Notes: generated from the sequence alone by a model not told the origin. Positions 37,730 through 47,318 are shown, counted from the stretch's first letter. The stretch: DNA of 64,000 nucleotides from Sneathiella sedimenti (GCF_017313765.1 NZ_JAFLNC010000002.1:744001-808000); one strand, 5' to 3'. Numbers and translations are program-made.

Positions 37730-38593
37730 ATGGCGGGCAAAACGGCGCGATTACTGGTGCTTGACGGTTACCCGAAGGAACATCGCGGTCCCTTGGCGGA
37801 CAATGGCGGGACCCTCGCGGGCGATCTGTATGCGCGGATGCTGAAAGAATGCGAGCCTGGATGCGAGGTGGATATCGTTTTCCCGGCGGATGCAGACTGC
37901 ACGCTTCCCTCCGGCACCGCTCTTGATGGCTATCACGGGATCTGCTGGACCGGATCGAGCCTGACCATTCATGACGAGAGTGACACGCGCGTGACCCGCC
38001 AGATCGCGTTCGCCAAGGCCGCATATGAGGCGCGGGTGCCGATGTTTGGCAGCTGCTGGGCAGCGCAGATGGCCGTGACGGCGGCGGGCGGTAAATGCGC
38101 AAAGAACCCGAAGGGGCGGGAGTTCGGGCTTGCCCGCAAGATCAGCCTGAATGACGCAGGCCGCGCCCACCCGATGTTTGGGGGGAAAAAGGCGGTTTTC
38201 GATGGCTTCACCAGCCATGAGGATGAAGTCCAGGAGCTTCCCGACGGGGCTGTCCTGCTTGCCGGAAATGATTTCACCCGGGTGCAGGCGGTGGACGTGA
38301 CCCATAAGGGCGGCAGCTTCTGGGCGGTGCAATATCATCCCGAATATGACTTTAACGAGGTGGCAAGCCTCTGCCGCTGGCGCCGGGAAGGGCTGACAAA
38401 GCAGGGAAATTTCGCGTCACTGGAGGATGCGGACCAGTTTATCGGCAAGATGCAGGCCCTGCATGAGGCGCCGGGCGCATCTTATCTTCGCTGGCAGCTT
38501 GGGGTGGACGATGATGTGCTGGAAACCCGTATAAAGCAGCAGGAAGTCCGCAACTGGCTGGCCGTGAAAATTCATCCCCGGCTCAATGACTAG
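37730..38593 (+). CDS. Type 1 glutamine amidotransferase-like hydrolase
   Basis: 287-residue class I GATase. The nucleophile Cys sits in PMFGSCWAAQM and the His-Glu pair in AVQYHPEYDF. A stand-alone GATase beside a GS-like ligase and ALDH resembles the Puu pathway, where PuuD, a GATase-fold hydrolase, removes glutamate from gamma-glutamyl products. The nucleophile elbow (GSCWAAQ) is closer to GMP-synthase-like stand-alone amidotransferases than to PuuD, so the assignment is open. The extended C-terminus (about 230-287) is helical and of unknown use. Confidence 0.75.
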   Translation: MAGKTARLLVLDGYPKEHRGPLADNGGTLAGDLYARMLKECEPGCEVDIVFPADADCTLPSGTALDGYHGICWTGSSLTIHDESDTRVTRQIAFAKAAYEARVPMFGSCWAAQMAVTAAGGKCAKNPKGREFGLARKISLNDAGRAHPMFGGKKAVFDGFTSHEDEVQELPDGAVLLAGNDFTRVQAVDVTHKGGSFWAVQYHPEYDFNEVASLCRWRREGLTKQGNFASLEDADQFIGKMQALHEAPGASYLRWQLGVDDDVLETRIKQQEVRNWLAVKIHPRLND

Positions 38594-38613
38594 GGATGAA
38601 ACTGGCCGGGACG

Positions 38614-39366
38614 TCAGGCGATCATGATCCGGTCGCGGCCAATTTTGTCAATTATGCTCTGCGGGGGCAGCTGATCGGTCAGGAGCAGGTCAATGGCGTC
38701 AAAACCGCATACCTTGACCACTCCTGGTCGATTGAATTTCGTATGATCGGCCACCACGATCACGCTGGCGGCCTGTGGCAGGATCGCTCGCTTGAACTCG
38801 GCTTCCCCAAGATCGCAATCGAGAAATCCCTGGTCGGCACTGATAGCCGCGATCGAGAGGATGGCGCGCTCCGTCGCGAATTGCTTGGCGAAATTGACCG
38901 CTGTCGGTCCGTAGGCCGCGCTGTCGTCGGCGCGAATTTCTCCACCGGCCATGAAAACCTTGTTATTGTTGCGGGCGCAAAGATCGCGCGCTACCTCCGT
39001 CGAATTGGTCACGACCGTCAGTTCCCGGTGGGAGCTCAACGCCTTGGCGACGTAGCAGGAGGTGCTGCCGTTGTCGATCAGCAGGGTCTCCCCATCGACG
39101 ATAAGCGAGGCCGCCAGTTCTGCGATGCGTTGCTTGACCGTGCGCTGCGCTTCAAGACGGCGCAGGAACGGGGCCTCAAGCGCGGTATTGGGCAGCATCA
39201 CCCCGCCATGGATTTTTTCGACCGCGCCGAACTTTGCCATTTCCTTGATGTCGCGGCGAATCGTTTCGTCCGACACTCCCAACCGCTTCGCCAAATCGAT
39301 AATTCCACAGGATCTTTCGATTTGCAGCATGTTCATGATGGCGAGTTGCCGTTTCGTCTGCTTCAT
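38614..39366 (-). CDS. DeoR/GlpR-family transcription regulator
   Basis: 250-residue repressor. The N-terminal DeoR helix-turn-helix (RQLAIMNMLQIERSCGIIDLAKRLGVSDETIRRDI, then GAVEKIHGGVML) is followed by the DeoRC sugar-phosphate-sensing domain (LLIDNGSTSCYVAKAL, VTNSTEVARDL, FMAGGEIRADDSAAYGPTA). It faces away from the ALDH gene at 39576 across 209 bp that contain a perfect 16-bp palindrome, so control of the ALDH/ADH pair and of itself is likely. Confidence 0.9.
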   Translation of the reverse strand: MKQTKRQLAIMNMLQIERSCGIIDLAKRLGVSDETIRRDIKEMAKFGAVEKIHGGVMLPNTALEAPFLRRLEAQRTVKQRIAELAASLIVDGETLLIDNGSTSCYVAKALSSHRELTVVTNSTEVARDLCARNNNKVFMAGGEIRADDSAAYGPTAVNFAKQFATERAILSIAAISADQGFLDCDLGEAEFKRAILPQAASVIVVADHTKFNRPGVVKVCGFDAIDLLLTDQLPPQSIIDKIGRDRIMIA

Positions 39367-39442
39367 TTTTCCCTGCCTACAACTGGCATTAGAAGACTAT
39401 TTCGCTTCTTAAGTAGCATGTTTTGGGAAAAAATGAAACAGG

Positions 39443-39458
39443 ATGTGGAATTCCACAT
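39443..39458. promoter_or_regulatory. Perfect 16-bp palindrome, candidate DeoR operator
   Basis: ATGTGGAATTCCACAT lies in the divergent DeoR/ALDH gap. Around it are related A-rich blocks (GGGAAAAAATGAAAC at 39425, GTGGAAAAATGTTAG near 39530), and a similar ATGTGGGAAAATTCC recurs at 42180 before the Na/Pi transporter gene. Confidence 0.55.
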
Positions 39459-39575
39459 TTTTCGCCGGTTCAAGACACAAAATTCGTCCATGAAAATTCG
39501 GAACGGTGAAAAATTCTGGTTAGAAATTTGTGGAAAAATGTTAGAAATCTCGAACGCCAAGATTGGAGAGTATAG

Positions 39576-40967
39576 ATGTCGGATAGTTTGAAAACAATCA
39601 GCCCGGTGGATGGCAGCGTCTATGTGGAACGCGCCTATACGCCCCTTTCACGGATAGAGGAAATGCTCGATGCGGCGCGCACCGCTCAGAAGGCGTGGCG
39701 AAAGAAGTCGGTTGCTGAACGCGCGACGCTGCTCACAAAATGTGTCGATAATTTCGTTTCCAAGAAGGATATGATCGTTGAGGAACTGGCCTGGCAGATG
39801 GGCCGGCCGGTAAAGTTCGGCGCGGGCGAGGTTGGCGGATTCGAGGAACGTTCCCGCCATATGATCGCGATTGCGGAAGCGGCGCTTCAGCCTGTCGAAG
39901 TTCAGGAAAAGTCGGGTTTTACACGTTTCATCAAGCGGGAGCCTGTCGGCGTCGTTTTCACCATTGCGCCCTGGAATTTCCCCTATATGACCGCCGTGAA
40001 TTCCATTGTCCCGGCGCTGATGGCGGGAAATGCCGTTATCTTGAAACATGCGACGCAGACCCATCTTTGTGGCGAACGGATGGTGGAAGCCTTCGTCGAG
40101 GCGGGCCTGCCTAAGGACCTTTTCCAGATTGTTGTCGCCAGCCACCAGACAGCGGCGGCCATCATCCAGTCCGACAAGGTGAATTATGTCTGCTTTACCG
40201 GATCTGTTCCGGCGGGCAAGGCGATTGAGGCGGCGGCGGTCGGCCATTTCCTCGGTGTCGGGCTCGAGCTGGGCGGCAAGGATCCGGCCTATGTTCGCGC
40301 AGATGCCGATATTGCTTATGCCGCGGAAAATCTGGTCGACGGGGCAATGTTCAATTCCGGTCAGTCCTGCTGCGGGATTGAGCGGATCTATGTTCATGCC
40401 GATGTCTATGACGATTTCGTCGAGAAATTCGTAGAGGTGGTAAAGGGCTACAAGCTCGGCTCTCCCGTCGATCCGGAAACGACCCTTGGTCCGCTCGTCA
40501 ATGCGGCGGCGGCGGATTTCGTGCGTGGCCAGGTTGCCGATGCGGTGAAGGCGGGCGCCAAATCGCTGATCGATCCCGCGCTTTTCCCCGAGAATAAACC
40601 AGGTACGCCCTATCTGGCGCCCGATGTGGTCGTCGATGTTGATCACAATATGCGGATTATGACCGAGGAAAGCTTCGGCCCGGTTGTCGGGATCATGAAG
40701 GTGGCTTCCGATGACGAGGCTGTCAGCCTGATGAATGACAGCGAATTCGGCCTGACCGCCTCCGTCTGGACCAATGACGAGGCCGCGGCCATCCGCATTG
40801 GCGATCAGGTCGAGACCGGAACCTGGTTCATGAACCGTTGCGACTATCTCGACCCCGCGCTTGCCTGGACGGGCGTCAAGAATTCCGGCCGGGGCTGCAC
40901 CTTGTCGTCTGTGGGCTATGAAAGCCTGACGCGACCCAAATCCTATCATTTGCGAACCAAGATTTAA
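39576..40967 (+). CDS. NAD(P)-dependent aldehyde dehydrogenase
   Basis: 463-residue ALDH that oxidises an aldehyde to its acid. Motifs: TIAPWNFPYM, FTGSVPAGKAI, the general base Glu in LELGGKDP, and the catalytic Cys in FNSGQSCCGIERIYV. It is shorter than betaine-aldehyde dehydrogenases and of succinate-semialdehyde-like type. An Fe-ADH follows 10 bp later, giving an alcohol to aldehyde to acid pair. A GGAGAG Shine-Dalgarno supports the ATG at 39576. Natural substrate not known. Confidence 0.9.
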   Translation: MSDSLKTISPVDGSVYVERAYTPLSRIEEMLDAARTAQKAWRKKSVAERATLLTKCVDNFVSKKDMIVEELAWQMGRPVKFGAGEVGGFEERSRHMIAIAEAALQPVEVQEKSGFTRFIKREPVGVVFTIAPWNFPYMTAVNSIVPALMAGNAVILKHATQTHLCGERMVEAFVEAGLPKDLFQIVVASHQTAAAIIQSDKVNYVCFTGSVPAGKAIEAAAVGHFLGVGLELGGKDPAYVRADADIAYAAENLVDGAMFNSGQSCCGIERIYVHADVYDDFVEKFVEVVKGYKLGSPVDPETTLGPLVNAAAADFVRGQVADAVKAGAKSLIDPALFPENKPGTPYLAPDVVVDVDHNMRIMTEESFGPVVGIMKVASDDEAVSLMNDSEFGLTASVWTNDEAAAIRIGDQVETGTWFMNRCDYLDPALAWTGVKNSGRGCTLSSVGYESLTRPKSYHLRTKI

Positions 40968-40977
40968 GGGAACCTAT

Positions 40978-42159
40978 ATGTCAACTGACGCGAACGCCCT
41001 TGCGGGGAACTGGAACTATCCGACGGCCATGCGGTTCGGCGTGGGCCGATTGCAGGAACTGGGGGCGACCTGCCGGGACGTGGGAATGAAAAACCCGCTT
41101 TTGGTGACCGATCCCGGCCTCGCGACACTGCCGATGATCCAGGAGGCGATGGACTCTTGCAAAAAGGCCGGCCTAGGCTGTGTTCTTTTTAGTGATATCA
41201 AGGCAAATCCGGTCGGCAGGAATGTCGACGAGGGTGTCGCGGTTTACCGGGCAGGCGGGCATGACGGCGTGATCGCGTTTGGCGGCGGGTCCGGCATTGA
41301 TGCGGCCAAGGCAGTTGCGGTGATGGCGGCGCAGAAGGAGACATTGTTCGGCTATCTTGAGGGTGGACGCGACTGGGAGGATATCCCGGCCGCCGATATT
41401 CCCCCGATCATCGCCATTCCGACAACCTCCGGCACGGGTTCGGAAGTCGGGCGCGCCTCGATCATTACCGACGAGACAAACCATGTAAAACGCATCGTCT
41501 TTAATCCGAAGATGATGCCTTCCGCCGTCATCGGCGATCCGGCCCTGACGGTGGGGCTGCCGAAGGTCATTACGGCGGCAACAGGCATGGATGCGCTGTC
41601 GCATAACCTGGAGGCATATTGTTCGCCGCATTTTCACCCGATGGCGGAGGGGATCGCCATTGAGGGGATCCGCCTGGTGAAGGAATATCTGCCCACGGCA
41701 ACCTTCGAAGGGACTGATCTTGTCGCCCGCAGCCAGATGATGATTGCGTCCTCGATGGGGGCGACGGCGTTTCAGCGGGGCCTTGGCGGCATGCATGCGC
41801 TCGCCCATCCTCTCGGCGCGCTTTATGATGCGCACCACGGCATGCTGAATGCCATCCTGATGCCCTATGTGCTGATCCGCAACCGGGAGGTTATCGCCGA
41901 TCGGCTTACGCGGCTCTCCGCCTATCTTGGATTGGCCAATCCGTCGTTTGATTCTTTCCTGAAATTCGTTTTGGCCCTGCGCGAGGAGCTGGATATCCCG
42001 AACGATCTCTCGGCCCTTGATATTGATACGGCGCGGTCGGACCTTGTCGGTCGCATGGCGGTGGAAGACCCTTCCGCTGGCGGAAACCCGATTTCCCTCA
42101 GCTCGGATGACTACAGCCGTCTTTTTGAGAAGGCCGTGACAGGCGATCTATCGGGCTAG
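40978..42159 (+). CDS. Iron-containing (group III) alcohol dehydrogenase
   Basis: 393-residue Fe-ADH. The NAD-binding GGGSGIDAAKAVAVMA and PTTSGTGSEVGRASII are followed by metal ligands in GMDALSHNLEAYCS and GGMHALAHPLGALYDAHHGMLNA. It is expected to oxidise a primary alcohol or amino alcohol whose aldehyde is passed to the ALDH just upstream. The two are probably one operon under DeoR control. Confidence 0.92.
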   Translation: MSTDANALAGNWNYPTAMRFGVGRLQELGATCRDVGMKNPLLVTDPGLATLPMIQEAMDSCKKAGLGCVLFSDIKANPVGRNVDEGVAVYRAGGHDGVIAFGGGSGIDAAKAVAVMAAQKETLFGYLEGGRDWEDIPAADIPPIIAIPTTSGTGSEVGRASIITDETNHVKRIVFNPKMMPSAVIGDPALTVGLPKVITAATGMDALSHNLEAYCSPHFHPMAEGIAIEGIRLVKEYLPTATFEGTDLVARSQMMIASSMGATAFQRGLGGMHALAHPLGALYDAHHGMLNAILMPYVLIRNREVIADRLTRLSAYLGLANPSFDSFLKFVLALREELDIPNDLSALDIDTARSDLVGRMAVEDPSAGGNPISLSSDDYSRLFEKAVTGDLSG

Positions 42160-42232
42160 TTGCGACCAACTGGAATTTTATGTGGGAAAATTCCGGGAAA
42201 ATGTTGGGTTTCTTGGAATTTTACTCGCAACT
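42158..42232. promoter_or_regulatory. Nested inverted repeats with alternative pairing
   Basis: An outer stem AGTTGCGA (42158-42165)/TCGCAACT (42225-42232) encloses three short elements: GGAATTTT (42172-42179), AAAATTCC (42187-42194) and again GGAATTTT (42215-42222). The middle element can pair with either flank, as in attenuators. It lies in the 137-bp gap between the Fe-ADH and the Na/Pi transporter. It may instead be a terminator or protein-binding sites. Confidence 0.4.
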
Positions 42233-42296
42233 GTTTCTATCACTACATATAACAGGTAAGACTGAACAATAAAATCTGGCAAAAAGGTCAAGCGTT

Positions 42297-43922
42297 TTGG
42301 ACGGAACAATTGTTCTTATTAATCTTTTGGGCGGGGTCGCACTCCTTTTGTGGGGCCTGCGGATGGTCAGCACGGGCGTCATGCGCGCCTTTGGCCGTGA
42401 GCTCGGCCTCTTCCTGAAGTTTTGCCTGCGTGACCGTGTCCGCGCCTTCTTTGGCGGGCTGACGGTGACCATGATGCTGCAAAGCAGTACGGCGACGGCC
42501 TTGTTGACGGCGTCCTTCGCCGGGCGCGGCCTGTTGCCCGCCACGGCCGCCATTGCCATACTTCTCGGCGCGGATGTGGGGACAACCCTTGTCGCCCAGG
42601 TGCTGAGTCTTGATCTCTCCCTTCTTGCGCCGGTATTGCTGTTCGCTGGATATGTCCGCCATGCCACGGCGAACTCGACGAGGGCGAAAAATCTCGGGCG
42701 TATTATGCTGGGCCTCGGGATCATGCTGAGCGCGCTGAAAATGCTCGCCCTCGCGTCGGAGCCGATCCGCGATTCGTCCGTCTCGCAATTCGTGCTGAGC
42801 TCTCTTTCCGGTGAGCCGGTGCTGGTGGTTCTGATCGCGGCGGTCATCACCCTGATTGCCCATTCCTCCCTCGCGACGGTTCTGTTTGCGGTATCGCTGT
42901 CACTCAGCGGTCATTTCCCGATTGATGTTGCCTATGCCATTGTCCTGGGGGCTAATCTTGGTGGCGCCGCCCCGCCGATCATGGCGACATTGAAGGCCGA
43001 AAAGGCGGCGCGGCGGGCACCACTTGCCAATCTTATCTGTCGACTGGTTGTGGTCATAATTACCATCCCCTTTATCGGCCTGATCGAGCCGCAGCTGGCG
43101 GCGTTCGAGGCCGAGCCCGTGCGGCAGATCGTCAATTTTCATACCCTGATCAACCTTACCTGTGCCGTTCTCTTCCTGCCCTTTGTCGGACCGCTTGGCC
43201 GCCTGACGGAGCGATTGCTCCCCGAGGATACGGAAGAGGATACAAATACACCGCAGCCGCAATATCTCGACAAGGCTGCCCTGGAAAGCCCGCAGCTTGC
43301 CATGGCGAATGCGGTGCGCGAGACCCTGCGGATGGGGGATGTGCTGGAAAAAATGTGCCGCTGCCTGCGTCAGACCCTTGGCGGGAAGGAAGTACAGATT
43401 TTTCGTCAGATCCGCGAGGAAAACAATGTAATCAAGGAATTTGACGGCGCGATCAAAGCCTATCTGACGCAACTCGGTCGGGAATCGCTCGATGAGCAGG
43501 ACGAAAAACGCTGTACCGAGATATTGAATTTCACAACGGCCATCGATCATATCAGCAATATTGTCGTGATGAACATGCTGGAGCTGGTGGAGACGGTTCA
43601 TAAGAACCAGATCGCCCTGTCGGATGAGGATTTACAGGATGAAATCCGCCTGCTGGATATGGTTCTTGTCAATCTCCGCATGGCCTTCAGCGTCATGATG
43701 ACGGGAAATGCGGTCACGGCCAGTAACCTCATTCAGCGCAAGAAGACCTTCAGGGAGACGGAAAGACGCGCGGTGGATGACCATTTGCAGCGCCTCCGGA
43801 GTGACCAGATGCTGGATCAAGAAGCCAGTGCCATTCACCTGAGCCTGCTCAGTGACATGCGCCGCATCAACTCGCTGTTGTCGTCAAATGCCTATCTGGT
43901 CGCAGGCCAGAAGGAGCAATAA
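42297..43922 (+). CDS. Na/Pi cotransporter II-related membrane protein with PhoU-like tail
   Basis: 541-residue transporter. About eight hydrophobic segments occupy residues 1-310, with the duplicated QSSTATA (LQSSTATALLTASF) and the corresponding second-repeat AHSSLATVLF motifs of the NptA/YjbB family. The C-terminal 200 residues are cytoplasmic and helical (PhoU-like). It should move phosphate with sodium. The start is a TTG at 42297, needed to include the first membrane helix; AAAGG lies a few bases ahead. It is convergent with the GDPD gene (5 bp apart). Confidence 0.88.
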   Translation: MDGTIVLINLLGGVALLLWGLRMVSTGVMRAFGRELGLFLKFCLRDRVRAFFGGLTVTMMLQSSTATALLTASFAGRGLLPATAAIAILLGADVGTTLVAQVLSLDLSLLAPVLLFAGYVRHATANSTRAKNLGRIMLGLGIMLSALKMLALASEPIRDSSVSQFVLSSLSGEPVLVVLIAAVITLIAHSSLATVLFAVSLSLSGHFPIDVAYAIVLGANLGGAAPPIMATLKAEKAARRAPLANLICRLVVVIITIPFIGLIEPQLAAFEAEPVRQIVNFHTLINLTCAVLFLPFVGPLGRLTERLLPEDTEEDTNTPQPQYLDKAALESPQLAMANAVRETLRMGDVLEKMCRCLRQTLGGKEVQIFRQIREENNVIKEFDGAIKAYLTQLGRESLDEQDEKRCTEILNFTTAIDHISNIVVMNMLELVETVHKNQIALSDEDLQDEIRLLDMVLVNLRMAFSVMMTGNAVTASNLIQRKKTFRETERRAVDDHLQRLRSDQMLDQEASAIHLSLLSDMRRINSLLSSNAYLVAGQKEQ

Positions 43923-43927
43923 GCGCT

Positions 43928-44680
43928 TCACCCCTCCAGCAGGGGAAACATCCGGTCGGGAAAATCGGTGATCACCGCATCGGCTCCCCAGTCGAGAAGC
44001 TTTTTCGCCTCCTCCGGATCGTTGACAGTATAGACAAGCACGCGAAACCCCGCGTCCCTGATGGCCTTGATATGGTCTTTCGTCACATAATGCCGTTCGC
44101 AGTGAAGGGACGCGCAGTCATATTCCGCCATCCGTCGTTCCCAGTCGGGCGGAATTGCGGAGGTGAGATAGCCAAGAGGAACATCGGGGAGATACCGCCG
44201 GACCTCGATCAGGCATTCCACCGCGAAGGAGGAAATCAGCAGGGGTATTTCTTCAGGCCAATGGACGAGTAGTTCCTCCGCCACCCGTTCGGCGGTTGGA
44301 ATCTGCCAGCCGACCGTGGGCTTGATCTCAAGGTTCAGGCCCTGGCCCAGTTCCCCGATCACATCGATTGCCTCTTTCAATGTCGGGATGCGTTCCCCGC
44401 CGAACTCCGGGCCAAACCAGCTCCCGGCATCGAGGGTGCGTACCTCCTCCAACGATTTGAGGAGGATCGGGCCGCGGCCATTGGTGCAGCGGCGCACGTC
44501 GCTGTCATGCTGGATGACAGCCACGGAGTCCTGTGTCAGCGTGACGTCGATTTCAACAAATCTGGTGTTGAGCTCCGCTGCCTTGCGAAGGGACGCCAGG
44601 GTATTTTCCGGCGCATGTCCGCAGGCACCGCGATGGCCGATGATTTTTGGCATTTGTTGAAACAGGTTTTCTGCGATCAT
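43928..44680 (-). CDS. Glycerophosphodiester phosphodiesterase
   Basis: 250-residue cytoplasmic GDPD (UgpQ-like) that splits glycerophosphodiesters into glycerol-3-phosphate and an alcohol such as choline or ethanolamine. Catalytic residues: [33 protein letters not shown], and LEIKP. The ATG overlaps the ung stop by 4 bp, so it is translated with ung. Choline or ethanolamine released by such an enzyme would be fitting feedstock for the methylated-amine genes nearby (inference). Confidence 0.93.
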   Translation of the reverse strand: MIAENLFQQMPKIIGHRGACGHAPENTLASLRKAAELNTRFVEIDVTLTQDSVAVIQHDSDVRRCTNGRGPILLKSLEEVRTLDAGSWFGPEFGGERIPTLKEAIDVIGELGQGLNLEIKPTVGWQIPTAERVAEELLVHWPEEIPLLISSFAVECLIEVRRYLPDVPLGYLTSAIPPDWERRMAEYDCASLHCERHYVTKDHIKAIRDAGFRVLVYTVNDPEEAKKLLDWGADAVITDFPDRMFPLLEG

Positions 44681-45366
44681 CGTCCCAATTCCTTCAGCGA
44701 CCAGTCGATGGGTGTCTGCCCGGTCTGGCTAAGATAGTCATTTGCTTTTGAAAAATGGCCGTTCCCGATAAAGCCACGGTGCGCCGACAGCGGTGACGGG
44801 TGCGGGCTTTGCAGGACGAGATGTCGCTGCCGGTCGATAAAGCTGCCCTTCTTCTGCGCATAGCTGCCCCAGAGAAGAAACACGATATGCTCCCGCTTTT
44901 CATTCAGGGCGGCGATGGCCGCATCGGTAAATTGTTCCCAGCCCTTGCCCTGGTGGGCGCCTGCCTTGGCCTGTTCCACCGTCAGAACCGCATTGAGCAG
45001 CAAGACACCCTGGTTAGCCCATTGTTCCAGATTACCATGGTTAGGAAAGGGAAGGCCGAGATCGCGGTTCAGTTCCTTGTAGATATTGCGCAGCGAAGGC
45101 GGGATCTGAATTCCGGGCGGGACCGAGAAGCTGAGGCCATGGGCCTGGCCGGGCCCGTGATAGGGATCCTGCCCGAGGATAACCAGCTTCACTTGATCAA
45201 AGGGGGTGTGATCAAGGGCGGCGAAAATGTTGCCGCCGGGTGGAAAGATGACTTTTCCGGCGGCTTTCTCCGCCACCAGAAATGCCCGCAAATCACGCAT
45301 ATACTGTTTGTCGAATTCGGGTTGTAACTGCTCGAGCCAGCTTTTTTCCAGCTTAATATCGCTCAA
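44677..45366 (-). CDS. ung: Uracil-DNA glycosylase (family 1)
   Basis: Removes uracil from DNA. Hallmarks: [20 protein letters not shown] with the catalytic Asp, [21 protein letters not shown] and [14 protein letters not shown] prefer the TTG at 45366 ([13 protein letters not shown]): it gives 229 residues, the typical size, and AAGAGGGG stands about 6 nt upstream. An ATG at 45420 would add 18 residues without family similarity. First of a two-gene unit with GDPD. Confidence 0.95.
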   Translation of the reverse strand: MSDIKLEKSWLEQLQPEFDKQYMRDLRAFLVAEKAAGKVIFPPGGNIFAALDHTPFDQVKLVILGQDPYHGPGQAHGLSFSVPPGIQIPPSLRNIYKELNRDLGLPFPNHGNLEQWANQGVLLLNAVLTVEQAKAGAHQGKGWEQFTDAAIAALNEKREHIVFLLWGSYAQKKGSFIDRQRHLVLQSPHPSPLSAHRGFIGNGHFSKANDYLSQTGQTPIDWSLKELGR

Positions 45367-45478
45367 ACCCGCCCCTCTTAATTCCTTGGGAAGGGGCCGG
45401 AATCGGACCCTTGGTTGCATCTTCTATTGTTTTATTATGGATTCGGTTCATTGCAAAATAATTATGCCCCGAAAGTTC

Positions 45479-46468
45479 TTATTTTGTCCTCCGCTTGCGC
45501 GATGTTCCACCTTTGGCTTTGGTCACTTTTTCCAGAGGGGTGGCAAGAAGGCCTTTCGGCAGCAGGACGACGCTAATCATAAAGGCGATTCCGAGAATCA
45601 GGATCCAGTAATCGCCGAATATCTCTGACAGCCAGCTTTCCGCCGTCCGGGTCAGGATCGCGCCCAGAAAGGCGGCGAGCAGCATCTCCTTGCCGCCGAT
45701 GGCGACCCAGATCAGCGCCTCCGTCGAGAGGGTGAAGCCGATCAGGGTGGGGGAGGCAAAGCCGTCGAGGGTCACGAAGATGGCACCGGCGAGACCGGCA
45801 ATCGCCGCGCTCAGTGCAAAAACGGAAAGGCGGATCGTCAGCACATTGTAGCCGAGTGACGCCAGCCGGTCCGGATGGGTGCGACTGGCCGTCAGTTTCA
45901 GTCCGTAGGCGGAGCCCAAGAGCCAGGTTACAAGGAAATAGACAAGGGTGACGACACACAGCACCGCGTAGAATGTCGGCAGGCGATCCCAAAACTCATA
46001 GCTTGCGCCGAAGAAGGTGAGCTTGATCGGTGGGACATTGAGCAGGCCGTTATAGCCGCCAAGGGCATACCAGTTGTTCATCAATCGCTCCAGCACCAGC
46101 GCCATGGCGAGGGTGATGATGGCGAGATAGGCGCCGCTGATGCCACGGCCGGCAAACAGGAAATAACCGAGCGCGAGGGCGAAGAGTGCCGATCCCGCCA
46201 TGGCGGCGAGCAGGCCGAGATAACTGCTGGTAAGCTCCGGCAGGATCATGCCCTTGGTCAGGACCGCCATGATATAGCCCCCGATCCCGAAAAACATCGC
46301 CTGCCCGAAGCAGAGGATGCCGCCATACCCCCAGACCAAGGATAAGGACATGGCGAGCAGGCCATAGACGAGATAGGCGGTCAACTGCCCGGTCCAGTAA
46401 CCGCCAATGACGAGCGGAGAGGCGGCAAGGGCGGCAAAGACGAGCAGCGCGATGAGGCTATTTCGCAC
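45479..46468 (-). CDS. livM: ABC transporter permease, LivM type (HAAT family)
   Basis: 329-residue inner-membrane permease with about ten hydrophobic segments and the LivM signature LWGYGGILCFGQAMFFGIGGY, TASRTHPDRLASLGYNV and the EALIWVAIGGKEMLLAAFLGA loop. Partner of LivH. Starts inside livH (11-bp overlap) and is the last gene of the leftward livGFHM unit. The end is a basic tail (SRKRRTK). Confidence 0.92.
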   Translation of the reverse strand: MRNSLIALLVFAALAASPLVIGGYWTGQLTAYLVYGLLAMSLSLVWGYGGILCFGQAMFFGIGGYIMAVLTKGMILPELTSSYLGLLAAMAGSALFALALGYFLFAGRGISGAYLAIITLAMALVLERLMNNWYALGGYNGLLNVPPIKLTFFGASYEFWDRLPTFYAVLCVVTLVYFLVTWLLGSAYGLKLTASRTHPDRLASLGYNVLTIRLSVFALSAAIAGLAGAIFVTLDGFASPTLIGFTLSTEALIWVAIGGKEMLLAAFLGAILTRTAESWLSEIFGDYWILILGIAFMISVVLLPKGLLATPLEKVTKAKGGTSRKRRTK

Positions 46469-47318
46469 GGCGTCCTCCCATGATGCCTTCGGGTTTCAAC
46501 CGGATGATGAGGATGGCAATGATATATACCGTGATGAGCGCCGCGACCGGGGATATCCAGACCGCCAGCAGGTTGTTGACACCGCCGACAACAGCGCCGC
46601 CGACCAGCACCCCGGCAAGCGGTCCGGCGCCCCCGACAAGGATGGACAGGAAGCCCGGCACCAGATAGCCAAGCCCCATCTGCGGATCGACGCTGATAAT
46701 GGGAGCGACAAGGGCCCCGGCCAGCCCGGCGAGCGAGGTGCCGATCACGAAGCTCCGGCGATACATCCGCCGGGTATCGATGCCAAGCGTGGCGGCAGTG
46801 TCCGGGCGGGCAATGACAGCGCGGGCCATCAGGCCGAAGTCCGTGCGGGTGAACAGCCAGAAAGTACCAGCGATGAGAAAAATAGATGTCGCCATCAGGA
46901 CCAGCCGGTACAGCGGATAGCTGAAGGCGCCGATGTCGAGGCTGCCGTCAATGGGCAGGGTTACGCTGTGAGATTCAGGCCCGAAAGTCAGCACAACGAG
47001 TTGCTTTAGGGCAATGGAAAGGCCCCAGGTCGCCAAAATGGTATCGAGGGGGCGGAGATAGATATGGCGGATCAATGCGGCCTCGATCAGGAGCCCGAGA
47101 AACCCGACAATGACCGGGGCGAGGAGTATTCCGGCTAGAAAAGGGAGCCCGGCGTCCTGCGTTGCCACCATCACATAGGCGCCGATCATGAACAGCTCCC
47201 CATGGGCCATATTGATCACGCCCATCATGCCGAAGACGATCATCAGGCCAAGCGCGACCAGAACCAGAATCAGGATATATGAGGTAACATCGAGGAATAT
47301 CGGAAAAAGTTCATACAT
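46458..47318 (-). CDS. livH: ABC transporter permease, LivH type (HAAT family)
   Basis: 286-residue permease. VFGMMGVINMAHGELFMIGAY near the N-terminus is the LivH hallmark; DTAATLGIDTRRMYRRSFVIGTSLAGLAGAL and the GYLVPGFLSILVGGAGPLAGVL loop follow. With LivM it forms the membrane channel. Lies 12 bp after livF on the same strand. Confidence 0.93.
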   Translation of the reverse strand: MYELFPIFLDVTSYILILVLVALGLMIVFGMMGVINMAHGELFMIGAYVMVATQDAGLPFLAGILLAPVIVGFLGLLIEAALIRHIYLRPLDTILATWGLSIALKQLVVLTFGPESHSVTLPIDGSLDIGAFSYPLYRLVLMATSIFLIAGTFWLFTRTDFGLMARAVIARPDTAATLGIDTRRMYRRSFVIGTSLAGLAGALVAPIISVDPQMGLGYLVPGFLSILVGGAGPLAGVLVGGAVVGGVNNLLAVWISPVAALITVYIIAILIIRLKPEGIMGGRRAK

